DNA of 64,000 nt from Coenobita brevimanus (Eukaryota; Arthropoda; Malacostraca; Decapoda; Coenobitidae). Position numbers and translations under genes: made by a program. The first letter of the stretch is position 1. Every line of letters begins with the position of its first letter. The notes under the pieces were generated by a model. It did not search any database, had not been told where the DNA came from, and worked only from the letters and a program-made list of their open reading frames with translations. Positions 1 through 9,859 of this stretch are shown here, piece after piece. The stretch is taken from NCBI GenBank assembly GCA_032717465.1, contig CM064657.1, positions 21,941,968 to 22,005,967 of the forward strand, given 5' to 3'.

Positions 1-265
1 CTTTGTCAATAGCAAAAAGTTCGAATGTAAACACAGATGTATGAGTCGGCAACCGATACCTAAGTGCACATTCAGTCGACCACACATTCACTTGACTCGG
101 AGCCGTCGGTGTACAATTGATGGAACCCCAAGTGACGAATGATGATGTTACGATGCAAGTGGTGGACCTCCGCCTCCGGCGCCTTGGCCTTTAGTGCTGG
201 GAGCCATGAGACATCCACTGTAAAGCTGGGTGGCTCCCAAGGCGCTATCTTTTTAAACACCAACT
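1..265 (-). pseudogene. I-clade LINE RNase H remnant
   Basis: The minus strand encodes a linker rich in Pro and Trp followed by the RNase H start motif YTDGS. After a frame change near position 90 it continues as RLPTHTSVF-TFELFAI, which matches the second conserved block of LINE RNase H domains, where the Glu is catalytic. RNase H domains of this layout sit at the C-terminal side of RT in I-clade non-LTR retrotransposons. The copy is broken by a stop and a frameshift and runs off the left edge. I see no RT on the right-hand side, so it is a fragment. Clade assignment rests on motif memory only. Confidence 0.55.
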
Positions 266-1040
266 CCTGTCTCCTGTCTCTGTCGAGTTACTAATACGAG
301 TATAACTGAGGACCTTGAAGTAGCATTGGATGTCGTGTTATTTGCTCCGTTGAATGCAGTCTCTGTCTAGCACTCTTTTCCTCTTACTACATTATGCTCT
401 CTCTCACATTCGCCATGTCCATGTTTAATCATCAATATACCCGAGGATCAGAAAGTAGCATAAGCTATCGTGGTCGTGTGTTAAGGAGAGACTGAGACTT
501 AACAAAACTTCGAACTACCTTAATTATTCTGATGCAGCCAGTAGGATTAATATAAGCCTTCTTCCTGGGATATTCTCAAAGGGAAGCAAAATAACATGGT
601 ATGCTAAGTCTTCGTTTGTCACCTCTTTATTTTTATTTATTTATTCATTTATATATTTAATATTAAATCCGCATTTTTAACAAAAATACCATAATAAATT
701 TACACATACCAAAATTCAGAAATGTCAGCTGCCTCTAATTTGTTATATTTACTGCATATGTAAATGGTAAATATTAAATAGACAACTAGAAATATGCAAA
801 TAGATTTAGTTGGAAACTGGAGAGTGTCACTCACTAACTGTGTCAGCGACCCAGTACTCCTCCATCTAAATCCCAGCTCACTCACTCTAATTTTGTAATG
901 GTTCACATAAAAGGTAGAAACTGCGTTACTGCCAACAGTATTGACTGAACTCAAATTACTAATAAATGTTGAGAAGTTACATCCCTACAGCTCTTCCAGA
1001 AACGATTAAAGTGAAAGAATACTCGATAATTATGAAATAG
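266..1040. other. AT-rich stretch, nothing recognised
   Basis: No open frame with recognisable domains, no long repeat and no clear transposon ends were seen. The short open frames here look random. Confidence 0.5.
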
Positions 1041-1275
1041 CAGCCGTGAAAACAGAGGGCATCACGACACCCCCAGGAGGCGACAACGGAGGGATAGGTA
1101 GGGAGCGTGCAACGTCCGTGCGATATGGGCATATGTCCCATACGGCCGCGCGCCCCTTTTCCACGGAGTGCACCCAGCGCAAACACCTCAGTCCGGGTGC
1201 ATTACCCTCCAACCAATCCAACCCTCGCCAGGATCGGGGTGGAGCTAATAAACTAGCTCCAGACAGCACCCCAGC

Positions 1276-1480
1276 AATGGTCTGTAGCCATGCACAAGCA
1301 GCGGCCCATAGCTGTGTACAAGCAATGGCCTATAGTCGTGTACAAGCAGTGGCCCATAGCCGTGCTCAAGCAATGGCCCGTAGCCATATGCAAGCAGTGG
1401 CCTGTAGCCGTGCCTTAGCAACGGCCGGTAGCCCTGCGTCAGCAGCGGATTGCAGCTGTCCAATTGCGACAGCTGGTAGC
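1276..1480. repeat. 24-bp tandem repeat (octapeptide register)
   Basis: About eight imperfect copies of a 24-bp unit built on GGCC-TATAGC-GTG-CAAGCA. Because 24 is a multiple of three, both strands stay open: the plus strand reads an 8-residue Ala/Ser/His/Gln repeat and the minus strand a G-Y-R-P-L-L type repeat. Decayed relatives of the unit (GACAGCC-GTAGCC and similar) continue to about 1830. The surrounding 1040-2300 is GC-rich compared with its flanks. I do not recognise the segment. It could be the 5' region of an unidentified retroelement. Confidence 0.7.
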
Positions 1481-1489
1481 TGAGCATCT

Positions 1490-3051
1490 AAGAGTCAGCC
1501 TATAGCCACTCGTAGTGCTGTCCAACCCCCCCCTGCAGAACCCGTGATGGCTGATTGCTGCACATGGGGAGAAAAAGGCATGCCCTCTCTCCATTTGCAG
1601 TTGCCTCCAGGGGCATGGCAGCGGCGACAGCCCGTAGCTTCGCCAGTAGACAGGGGACGGCCCATAGCCGCCTGTCGCCTACATGTCGCCCCTCATACAG
1701 GACATCGGCGACAGCCTGTAGCCACGCAGGCAGTCACCCTTTGTTTGCAGTCCCCGTCAGGGAGTCGGGCCCCGGTAACAGCCGGTTGCCATACCAACGG
1801 GACCTCGGCAAAGGCCGGTAGCCACACCAGGGAGGGACGCCCCAAAAGTCCCTCGCCCCCTGTGATTCCATGACCAGAGGGAGAACCCTGCTTGAGCCAC
1901 CCTATCGGTGGTAAGGCAGGCCCCACCCCTATTTCCCTAGCCCAAGGCAGCCTTCAGGAGGAGAGCCTCACATTCTTGGACTGCTGGAGAGGACCTGTAT
2001 TGATCCTGGGGGTGCACTCAATCCAGCCAGCACCAGTGGGCAACCAACAACTGTCAGCAACACCACAGCCCTACCCTGACAGCAAAGCAGCAGGAGCGGG
2101 ACCGCAGCAAACAGGCTCTCCACGCCACCCCCAGTACCCCAGGGTGTGACCTCTCCAGTCCTGACAAAGAGTGATGCCCTTTCCACACCAGGTGTCTGCA
2201 AGAGTGCCTACAAGAGCTTTTCGGCCTCAGTCCCGAGGGCCGAACCCCAATACCCAGCCCCTCTAGTGTGGGGGACTTCACCACACCCAATCGAAGCCCA
2301 CTCCGGAGGACGACGCCCCTAAGAGTAGTACCGTGCCCCCTAGATGAGAAGGTATCTGAGAGGACTCAGCCGACCCTGAGCTGACACCTGTGAGCCGCCG
2401 AGCAGTCACTCCCTTGCCCTGCACCCCTGCCGTGACTGTGACTTCCATGCCCGTGAGGTGAAAGTGAAAGTGACAATTGGAGCATAGTGACAGAGGTGAA
2501 CTATTCCAACTCCACGCAGTGTAAGCTGAGACAGTAATAATATGCCGCTCTCCTGCTCCACTCAGCAAACACGGGACATGTGTATAATCATTACAAAGTA
2601 TAGGCAGCCCAATAATTAAGTGTACTCCCAGATTCACGTAAGTGAAGTGTCTGCTTATTCTCGAGACAGCCAGTATGCTGTGTTATACATACAATATTTC
2701 TGCCAGTCTGAGCTATGCCTTTGTATAGAATCTTATGGAACATCTAGCTGTCCTGTAGTAATAATACAATTTGGTAATATACATGTAAGGTTGTTGCCCT
2801 GTGTTTTTATGCCCTGTTCCTCTTACGCTGTGTCTTGACTCCGGTCTAGAAAGGGAACCCAGCCATACTCTAGGTGTTGCTAGGACGGGAAGCCGGCCTA
2901 AAACATCTAGCACAACACGATAGACAGTCCATAATGTGACAGAGAAAATATTGGAGAACTACAGGACTTTCATTTTATCTTGATCAAGATTTTAGTTGTT
3001 ATGCCTCTTATCCCATGTACGATCACCCAAGTAAGTGATAATTCGGTTTCT
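1490..3051. other. GC-rich decayed repeat then unannotated DNA
   Basis: 1490-2300 continues the GC-rich segment with degenerate copies of the 24-bp motif and no recognisable protein. 2300-3051 shows no domain, tandem repeat or transposon terminus apart from the TTAA at 3052 that starts the next element. Confidence 0.4.
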
Positions 3052-3055
3052 TTAA

Positions 3056-3073
3056 CCCATCACGTCCCGAGGT
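3056..3073. repeat. piggyBac left terminal inverted repeat
   Basis: CCCATCACGTCCCGAGG starts directly after TTAA. The same end, differing at a few bases, closes the MITE at 43168-43185. Confidence 0.85.
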
Positions 3074-3579
3074 TTTCCGCACCTATGACATCCCCCAGTC
3101 CCGAGCTTTTTTGGAAAAAATTTTTTTTTGCTAAAACTTCCGCTTAGGTCGAGAAACGAAGGAAAATCACAAAGAGAGTGGTTCCCGCGGTCTATAAGTG
3201 GTCCGTACAGGTGCGGTTCCCCCCCTCAGGTATGGTGTTCTGTAATGGGCTGGATATGCATTTACGTTTTCTATGGTAAGGAATAATGGGAGAAACAACA
3301 CACAACACCTCTATATTTATTGAATTTGAACTAATAAACAATAACAGTAACAATATAATGGATTTCAGACACATATATATGAAAAATAAGCATTGTACCA
3401 TCGCGCGAGCATAGCGAGTTTGGTCCGAGTCGTAACATGCTATATGCTAAGTTTCTGGTATGAGTCAACCTATCATTTTTTCTACTTGTATACTTCTGTT
3501 TCAATGACATTTTACCAATTACAACTGTTTGTAAGTGTTTTCAGATGTTTTCATTCATTATGATGACATGCAGCATAAG

Positions 3580-4400
3580 TATAGCGCACATCAGCTTAGT
3601 AAGCGCACTCGCTATGACTCGTATTTCAACATACCAAATTGTTTTATCACTTTCCAAATATTTTCCCCTTTACATAGAACCTTTCCTCCACCACTATAAA
3701 GGTTTTCAATTATTTTCATTCATTACGAGGGCATTTAGCGATATGCTAGCGCATATTCACGTAGCAACCACGATCTCGAACACTAGTGTTTCATCATCTA
3801 CTTTATTTATTCACTCCAATTATAATTTCCCACTTACATTACACACATTTACATCCCTATAATGCACTGTACATACTTACTGCCATTATTTATTCAAGTG
3901 AGCGTGAGAATATCGCCTGAAAATACCCTCGCAAGGAATGTTTCGACAAACATAATACTCAAACACTTATATACTAATTCACACACACACTTATATACTA
4001 ATTATTCACTTTATCACTTGCTGACTTTTATTTTGACTAATACGTGCCTTATTCATTCAACTGAGCGTCAGGAAATCTTATCTTTATACACACGCTATGA
4101 ATATTTGACTGAGAATATATATCATCACATACAATAATTTGAACTTATATTATACCCGTAAGAATGTCCCATAATAATAATTATATAATTACGGGCCGTA
4201 TTTATTGCACTGAGCGACAGAATATCGCATCATACAACCCTCTCTATGTAAGTTTCAACTCAGGGCAGATTTATATACTTACACACAATGTTTTCACTTA
4301 TGTTCTACCCGTATGCACTTTATACTAATATTTGGAGATCAACATGACTGATAATTTCACTGAGCGTCTGTCTGTCGCATTTACCTCATAATTTCAGCGT
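3580..4400. repeat. Degenerate ~150-bp repeats in the piggyBac 3' arm
   Basis: A motif of the form CACTGAGCG-CAGAATATCGC recurs near 3899, 4062, 4209 and 4358, with weaker relatives near 3590 and 3735, a spacing of about 148-165 bp. AT-rich filler with TTATATACT lies between. Open frames across this region are not conserved proteins. Confidence 0.5.
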
Positions 4401-4409
4401 CTTTTCGCA

Positions 4410-4548
4410 TTCTATCTATCTATCTATCTATTGCCAGACGCCTCAATCCCGTTTGGGGTGGCCACAAACAAATCGCCTCCAAGTCGCCCTGTCCCCCGCC
4501 ATTTCACTGCCCTGCTCCCAACTCACCCCCCCCTCTCTCGCATTCACA
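4410..4548 (-). mobile_element. RTE LINE 3'-end fragment inside the piggyBac
   Basis: Starts with a (TCTA)n tail followed by the reverse complement of the RTE 3' end, including the segment coding for ...RRFVCGHP. It matches the 3' end of the RTE copy at 59160-59299 closely and stops about 6 bp from the transposase stop codon. It is a severely 5'-truncated retrotransposition product inserted in the piggyBac 3' UTR. Confidence 0.8.
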
Positions 4549-4553
4549 CCATG

Positions 4554-7025
4554 CTAAAATTGCATCAACGTGTGATATTCACTAAAACATGGGTGAATAC
4601 AGAGACCCACGTCACACTGCACGCACTCATAGCGGGTGTCCTTCCTCTGTGTCGTGAGTCTCACCTGGGAATTACTGCACACGTGACACCTGCGTTGGGG
4701 CCTAGGTCTGTTTGGCTGGGGAGGGATAGGAGTGGGGAAATGGCGGCCGGATATTCTCTGGGGAGTTTGGGCAATAGGGGCAGTGCGGGTGCGATGTTGG
4801 GGCCTTTCAACAGCATACTTTGCAAAGATTTCTCTTGTGAGCTCCCTCACAAACCCTTCAAATGTTTCCTGAACTCCTGTGGTCATGGCGTGAAGGTGGT
4901 GGCAATTCAGAGCAGTGATATCTAGTAAGTGAAAGAACAGTTTTTTATACCACTTCATCGTTGTCCTGGCACACTCTACCGTCGATATCATGGAGTCTGA
5001 CTGGTCCACGAGGCGCATGTTTATATTGTAATCCATAACACACTCAGGTTTCCAAACACGACGCCTGCTCTCGCTACGGTAATCTACAGAATCAATACGG
5101 TGCATCAAGGGACGGTGAACCGTGGACAAGAGGCTTACTTCTCTGTTGTGGTTCCACATTGTGGCAAGGATGTTGTTGGCTTTGAAGAAGACAACCTCAC
5201 TCCTTGCAAGTTTCCACCCTACCTTGGCCATGTGACGCCGGTTCACCTTTACGGTTCCACAGACTCCCGTTTCATGTGTGTGAAGATAACGAGCGAGAAG
5301 AGGGCTAGTGTACCAATTGTCGAGGTAGAGAACGTGACCGCGATGAAGGTAGTCTTGTATCATCGTCTTTACCACTGCTCCCAACAGTCCAATACTTCGA
5401 TCTTCTATTATGTCTGTCTGTGCACCGGTGTACAAGACTATGTCTTGCACGTATCCAGTCCTACAGTCACACATAACAAAGATCTTGAACCCAAAACGGT
5501 GCCTTTTGCTGGGTATATACTGTCTGAATGAAATATTGCCTCTCCAGAACACGAGACTCTCGTCTATGACGAGATCTCTATAGGGATAGAATGAGGAACG
5601 AAAGGTTTGCCTGAGGTGATCAAAGACCAACCGAATTCGTCTCATTTTGTCAGTGTTGTTTGCATTTGCAGGGTCATGAGCATCATAAAAATGGAGGCGA
5701 CTTAGAATTTGTTGAAACCGATTACGGCTCATCACTTGACCAAATATGGGGGTAAACATAACAGGGTCCCTAGTCCAGTAAGCAGGAATTCTATTCTTTC
5801 TTATAATACCCATCAAAAGGACCAGGGCAAAAAATAAGAACATTTCTGGAAGGGAGACAGGGTAATCATAGATCATAGAATGCCTACTCCTTGTTCCCAA
5901 TCTTTCACTCTCTAGGCGCTGGGCGCTTGCAAACAGGTTTGTTTGGCGTACAATCTGCTCAACAAATGCTTCACTGAAAAACAGGTGGAAAAAATCCAAC
6001 CTGGTGGAATTACTGTGAATTCCTGGTGCAATGCAGCCAGATCGCCCTTGCTCAGTGAAGGGTTGAATGAGGGGAGAAAAATCACTCCCATCCTCCCAAT
6101 CCCACGACACAAATCCCTCGTCCCCATCAGCCCCATCACCGCCTTCGTCTGGGTGGGGAGGAGGTCCTGGTTGGGGAGGTGGGGGAGAAGGAGTACGGAG
6201 GGCTTCCCCACTGTCACTCCTCTTCCCTCTGCCTTTACCCTTTCCCTTTCCCTCACGGCCTTGAGGAACATTAGGGGGCTGTGGGGATGAAATAGGAGAA
6301 TATTGGGGAGCAGAAGACGTGCTGGGGAGTGGTTCCTCCCCACCTTCCCCCTCCATTACCACACCACGTGCTCTCTCACGCAATCTAGCTCGACCACGTG
6401 TTAGGGGATATTGGGGAGCATAAGACGTGCTTTGGAGTGGTTCCTCCCCACCTTCCCCCTCCCTCACAACCCCACGTGATAAGGAACGCACCCGCACTGG
6501 CCCACGTGATCCACTATGCCGCCTCACACTACGTAGGAAGAGCAATGACTCACTCACGTCACTCTCACTTTCCCTAATCCCTGGACTTTCCCTTTCAATC
6601 CCCACTCCCTCCACTTGACTTCCTAGCTCCCCAAACAGAATGCTAGGCCCATACCTGCTCATACGATGTGGTGTGCGCTCTGGGCCACGATGTGTAATCA
6701 CCTCCCGTCCATACCATGTGGCAGCACGTCCCACGGCTCCGTCCTCGTCCTCGTCCTCGAATTCTGCTTCCAAATCACGCTGGGGATAGGGATAGGATAT
6801 ACCACGTGCCTTCTTAGCCTCCTGCCCCTCTCTAGCAGCATGGTAAGTCACGTACTGCCGCTTCCTGGGTGACGGAACTTCCTCGTCACTGCTGGTGGTT
6901 TCTTCCTCCTCTGGCTGCACATATTCTTTGTCCATCTCCTCGTCGTCCAGTGAGGAATCACTGTTGCTGGTAAAGGTGTCCAGGGTGACTTGAATCTCGC
7001 TGTCTGAGAGACCCCTCTTAGCCAT
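4554..7025 (-). CDS. piggyBac transposase, 823 aa, apparently intact
   Basis: It catalyses cut-and-paste transposition at TTAA by hairpin intermediates in the nucleus. Visible layout: acidic Ser/Glu-rich N-terminus (1-100), a low-complexity region rich in Arg, Gly, Pro and Ser (150-320), the DDE_Tnp_1_7 core (about 340-720) and a C-terminal Cys-rich zinc finger (780-818). The catalytic Asp residues are all present: D488 in VIDES, D569 in YLDNWYTS and D674 in LVDQSD, with D677 as the fourth. The spacings of 81 and 105 residues are close to those of the Trichoplusia ni enzyme. The zinc-finger ligands C780, C783, C801, C804, C809, H811, C813 and H818 fit the piggyBac cross-brace. Residues 184-207 and 220-243 are an internal duplication (RGVV-EGEGGEEPL-STS). 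At 823 aa it is longer than the 594-aa reference because of the N-terminal extension. The start at 7025 gives the usual acidic piggyBac N-terminus. Confidence 0.93.
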   Translation of the reverse strand: MAKRGLSDSEIQVTLDTFTSNSDSSLDDEEMDKEYVQPEEEETTSSDEEVPSPRKRQYVTYHAAREGQEAKKARGISYPYPQRDLEAEFEDEDEDGAVGRAATWYGREVITHRGPERTPHRMSRYGPSILFGELGSQVEGVGIERESPGIRESESDVSESLLFLRSVRRHSGSRGPVRVRSLSRGVVREGEGGEEPLQSTSYAPQYPLTRGRARLRERARGVVMEGEGGEEPLPSTSSAPQYSPISSPQPPNVPQGREGKGKGKGRGKRSDSGEALRTPSPPPPQPGPPPHPDEGGDGADGDEGFVSWDWEDGSDFSPLIQPFTEQGRSGCIAPGIHSNSTRLDFFHLFFSEAFVEQIVRQTNLFASAQRLESERLGTRSRHSMIYDYPVSLPEMFLFFALVLLMGIIRKNRIPAYWTRDPVMFTPIFGQVMSRNRFQQILSRLHFYDAHDPANANNTDKMRRIRLVFDHLRQTFRSSFYPYRDLVIDESLVFWRGNISFRQYIPSKRHRFGFKIFVMCDCRTGYVQDIVLYTGAQTDIIEDRSIGLLGAVVKTMIQDYLHRGHVLYLDNWYTSPLLARYLHTHETGVCGTVKVNRRHMAKVGWKLARSEVVFFKANNILATMWNHNREVSLLSTVHRPLMHRIDSVDYRSESRRRVWKPECVMDYNINMRLVDQSDSMISTVECARTTMKWYKKLFFHLLDITALNCHHLHAMTTGVQETFEGFVRELTREIFAKYAVERPQHRTRTAPIAQTPQRISGRHFPTPIPPQPNRPRPQRRCHVCSNSQVRLTTQRKDTRYECVQCDVGLCIHPCFSEYHTLMQF

Positions 7026-7138
7026 GTCTGAGCAGGACCGTGGCTACCAGGTGAGTGGACGAGTGGTGGGCTAGCGCGGGTCGCGCGGGGTCGCCGAGTG
7101 TCCCCGCCTGGTGGCAGGTAGGGGAAGGTCAGGCGAGG

Positions 7139-7262
7139 GTACGTACCGCAAATCAAGTGCAAAATTTGAAAATTGTCGAAATTATGCACATTGCAATTGC
7201 ACGACGTACTGGTATGTCCCCGGGACTGGCAAATGCAAATCGTTGCAACGTACCCATACGTC
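7139..7262. promoter_or_regulatory. Subterminal palindromic motifs of the piggyBac right end
   Basis: Two imperfect 14-bp palindromes, ACGTACTGGTATGT (7205-7218) and ACGTACCCATACGT (7249-7262), sit inside the right terminal repeat, with a related TACGTACC at 7139. The MITE carries the same pair in better form (ACGTATGGGTACGT and ACGTACCAGTACGT). Palindromes near a terminus are candidate dimeric binding sites for the transposase Cys-rich domain. The region is also the transposase 5' leader. Binding is inference. Confidence 0.5.
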
Positions 7263-7278
7263 GACGGGACGGGGCGGG
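7262..7278. repeat. piggyBac right terminal inverted repeat
   Basis: Ends CGACGGGACGGGGCGGG and is followed directly by TTAA. The inverted form opens the MITE at 42427. Confidence 0.85.
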
Positions 7279-7282
7279 TTAA

Positions 7283-7806
7283 GTTTCAGACAAAACTCCC
7301 TGGGTCTGGCAGCGTTCACTTGATTGGGAGTTAGGAGATGGAAACAATCTTTGCCTGCCTGGAAATATTATTTATCTTGTTAAAAAATGAATAAAAACTA
7401 ATCTTGCGAAAACACTAGTTATGCTTAGCATTTTTTTTTTAGATCAATCAATAATGAAATAAAAAGTGACATCTGGCACGTGTCTATTCGTCGTCACGAC
7501 TCACACCAGGAGTGTTACCAATGTAGCGATTTTACCGCTAAATCTGGAGGTTTTAAAAGCAATCTAGCTTCTATAATTTTAATTTTTTTACAATTATCTG
7601 GTGTTTTTTTAAGTCCTGCCTAGCATTTTTTCCCCTTAGTTTCCCTTGTTCTGGAGGATTTTTACCACTTGTGAGACCAATCTAGCAGATTTCTATATAT
7701 TTTCCTTTGGCAACACTGCACACCAGGCCTTACGATAGTCCTTATCATGCCATGGATGGGAGTGGATTTGTTTCGGCTTTTGTCACGGTTCCCCTCCCCC
7801 CCCCAA

Positions 7807-7847
<41 letters not shown>

Positions 7848-8095
7848 ATGTGTGTGTGTTTTTAACTACAATCCTTTTCGTCTTTAGTTCTCTTCATTGT
7901 TGCACTTTTGCTTTTGACAGTCACCCTTTCCCTGTTTAGTTCTTTCATGAAACTCCCACATGTTACATGCTGGAATTTCATCTTTTGATTAAGAATGACC
8001 AGTTTTCCTCCAGTAATTGCACTGGTTTCACTTACTGAATACCGGCAGATTTATTTGTTTCTTGATAACAACCCAGGTGGTTAGTGTTGTTCTTG
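7283..8095. other. Unannotated, includes (GT)n at 7808-7859
   Basis: A (GT)n tract of about 50 bp lies at 7808-7859, preceded by a C-run. No coding potential or transposon ends recognised. Confidence 0.6.
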
Positions 8096-8099
8096 GGCA

Positions 8100-8275
8100 T
8101 AGCAATATATGTGTTTTGCTGTTGTGCAACAACGGGCTTCACTTGACAGCTTTTTATATTCTGCCTCTATATCTTTTGTCCATTCGCTAACTGCCCTCTT
8201 CTTGATGTTAAGCTGCCTGGATATTTGTCTTACTGGAATACAGGTATTTGCTAACTAATCTGCAACGTGCCAGTT
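8100..8275 (-). pseudogene. Possible helix-turn-helix transposase remnant
   Basis: After a stop codon near 8260, one minus-strand frame reads a segment of about 50 residues containing IPVRQISRQLNIKKRAVSEW, which has the look of a helix-turn-helix (two helices, with VSEW as the recognition-helix end). It is too short to assign to a family. A Tc1/pogo-like N-terminal domain is possible. No catalytic domain was found next to it. Confidence 0.25.
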
Positions 8276-8279
8276 ATTT

Positions 8280-9669
8280 TTAGTCCTATGGGTCACCCCA
8301 GTGCCGGCCATTTTTCTACCTTTTTGGGGAGGGGGGCTAAAATGATAGATTTTGATGTGGAAACAACGAATTCTGCCATTAAAATGCTCACCGAGGCTCG
8401 GAAATGAGTTTTATTGAGTCCTGCATACTTGTGTACAAGTATAACCGCTCTCTCACACTCACCACGTATGTGAGAGAAAGCTGTTTTCTATGTAAGATAT
8501 ACTCAGGTATTTATGCTGGGAAGGTATAGCAATGTTCAGTACACTTTTCTGATCACTTATTACTTCAGCATCTATCACAATATGCATGTCTTTCTCACTG
8601 TGAATGCATTATCTTACACTTACTTGAAGATAGGTACAACCTGACTTCATTACGCACAGTCCTGGCACTTACAAGAAGGTATTTACAACTTGATTTCACT
8701 ATATAGTCCTTACACTTACTAGAAAATATTTACAACTTACACTTACATGAAGATATTTACAAAATCTCTTCACTATGTACAGCACCAGGTGAGGGACACA
8801 GACAGTGAGGCAGTGCGAGTGTGAGGGGGGGGAGTAAGTGAGTGTATGGCCTTGACAGGCTGGGGGATGGTAGAGGAACAGTTACCTTACATGCCTGCCA
8901 GTTTTTACCCGCGAATCTTGAAAAATGCGATCACAGTGAATGTTTTTATTTTAGACCGTTTTAAAATGGCACTGGCACTGGCCATGGAATTATGTCAGAC
9001 CGTTTTAAAACGGCACTGGCACGTGGCGGGTTAATCTACTCGCACTGATAGGTTGTTTCGTGTCAATGATGTATTTTGTTGCTTACAGTGCTCACGGCTT
9101 TGTTTTCCCGAGTAAATATCATCCGGCATGAAGATAAGTGTGGATAGCAATATATTTTTTGTTTATTTTTCTTATTTAATGGCACTCATGATTTCAACAT
9201 TACTATTATCTGTGAGTTTTGTTTTATGGGGCATTTTTCTTTCAGTAGTGCTGATCTAGGATGTAAAATACGCATCACGAGAATTTCTCTAACCTTGAAA
9301 CCGTTGAGCAATAGGCTGTGCACTTCACATTCTTTCATACAGGTAAATCACAACTTTATTATATTGTGCTTCCTCTCACATAATGTGAGATATACACAGT
9401 AACAACACTTATACAGTATGTTGCTGTTTGTTGTTTATGTAAATACTGCCCCTTCCAGTGTGCAGCGTAGGAAATATAACTATTAACTAGGCCATGACAG
9501 TTGCCAGATATCACTTTCTGAGCGAAAGGTACTGGGAATTGGGTCATCACTTCTTTTGGCGTTTGTACATCACTGGCAGGAAAAAAAAGATGTTGATAAG
9601 GCTCTGCATCCTTTGCACAGCACTTCTTTGTGACCAACACCATATTCTAGTGTTGATCTATTGTTAAAA
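8280..9669. other. Unannotated stretch
   Basis: Contains short tandem-like phrases (TTTACAACTT-CACTTAC at 8630-8770; ACCGTTTTAAAA-GGCACTGGCAC at 8950 and 9000) but no recognisable gene. A GGCGGGTTAA phrase at 9026-9035 resembles a piggyBac end, but no left end was found. Confidence 0.4.
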
Positions 9670-9859
9670 CTCATCAAGATGAAGTGGAAGGAAGGAAGGA
9701 ATAATGAAAAAAAAAAAAAAGCTAGCACCAAGCCAAATTATGGCTATATGGCACTAAGATAGAAGGGAGAGGGGTATATAATTATATTAAATGTGTGATA
9801 TGAAGTGTAGTAATAAAAAAGTGATAATGTTAGAAATAGAAACAATGGGAGTCACCTAG

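Larger units (their letters stand above)
3056..7278 (-). mobile_element. Complete piggyBac-family DNA transposon
   Basis: The element is bounded by TTAA on both sides (3052-3055 and 7279-7282), the target site typical of the piggyBac superfamily. The ends are imperfect inverted repeats: CCCATCACGTCCCGA on the left and, read inwards, CCCGCCCCGTCCCGT on the right, agreeing at 11 of the first 14 positions. An unbroken 823-aa transposase lies between them on the minus strand, with about 250 bp of 5' leader on the right and about 1.5 kb of 3' sequence on the left. Both ends recur in a 759-bp MITE at 42427-43185, which independently confirms the boundaries. The left arm holds a degenerate array of about 150-bp repeats and an RTE scrap, so it is longer than the usual piggyBac 3' region. 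Confidence 0.92.

Noticed and set aside
1046..1487. Overlapping open frames on both strands as a possible gene
   Set aside because: Both arise from the 24-bp tandem repeat. No recognisable domain on either strand.
3545..4137. Two open frames in the piggyBac left arm (105 and 91 codons)
   Set aside because: They span degenerate 150-bp repeats, have no recognisable domains and are absent from the MITE.
9026..9035. GGCGGGTTAA as the end of a second piggyBac-like element
   Set aside because: No matching left end with TTAACCC was found to its left and the inner sequence does not match the 7139-7278 arm.
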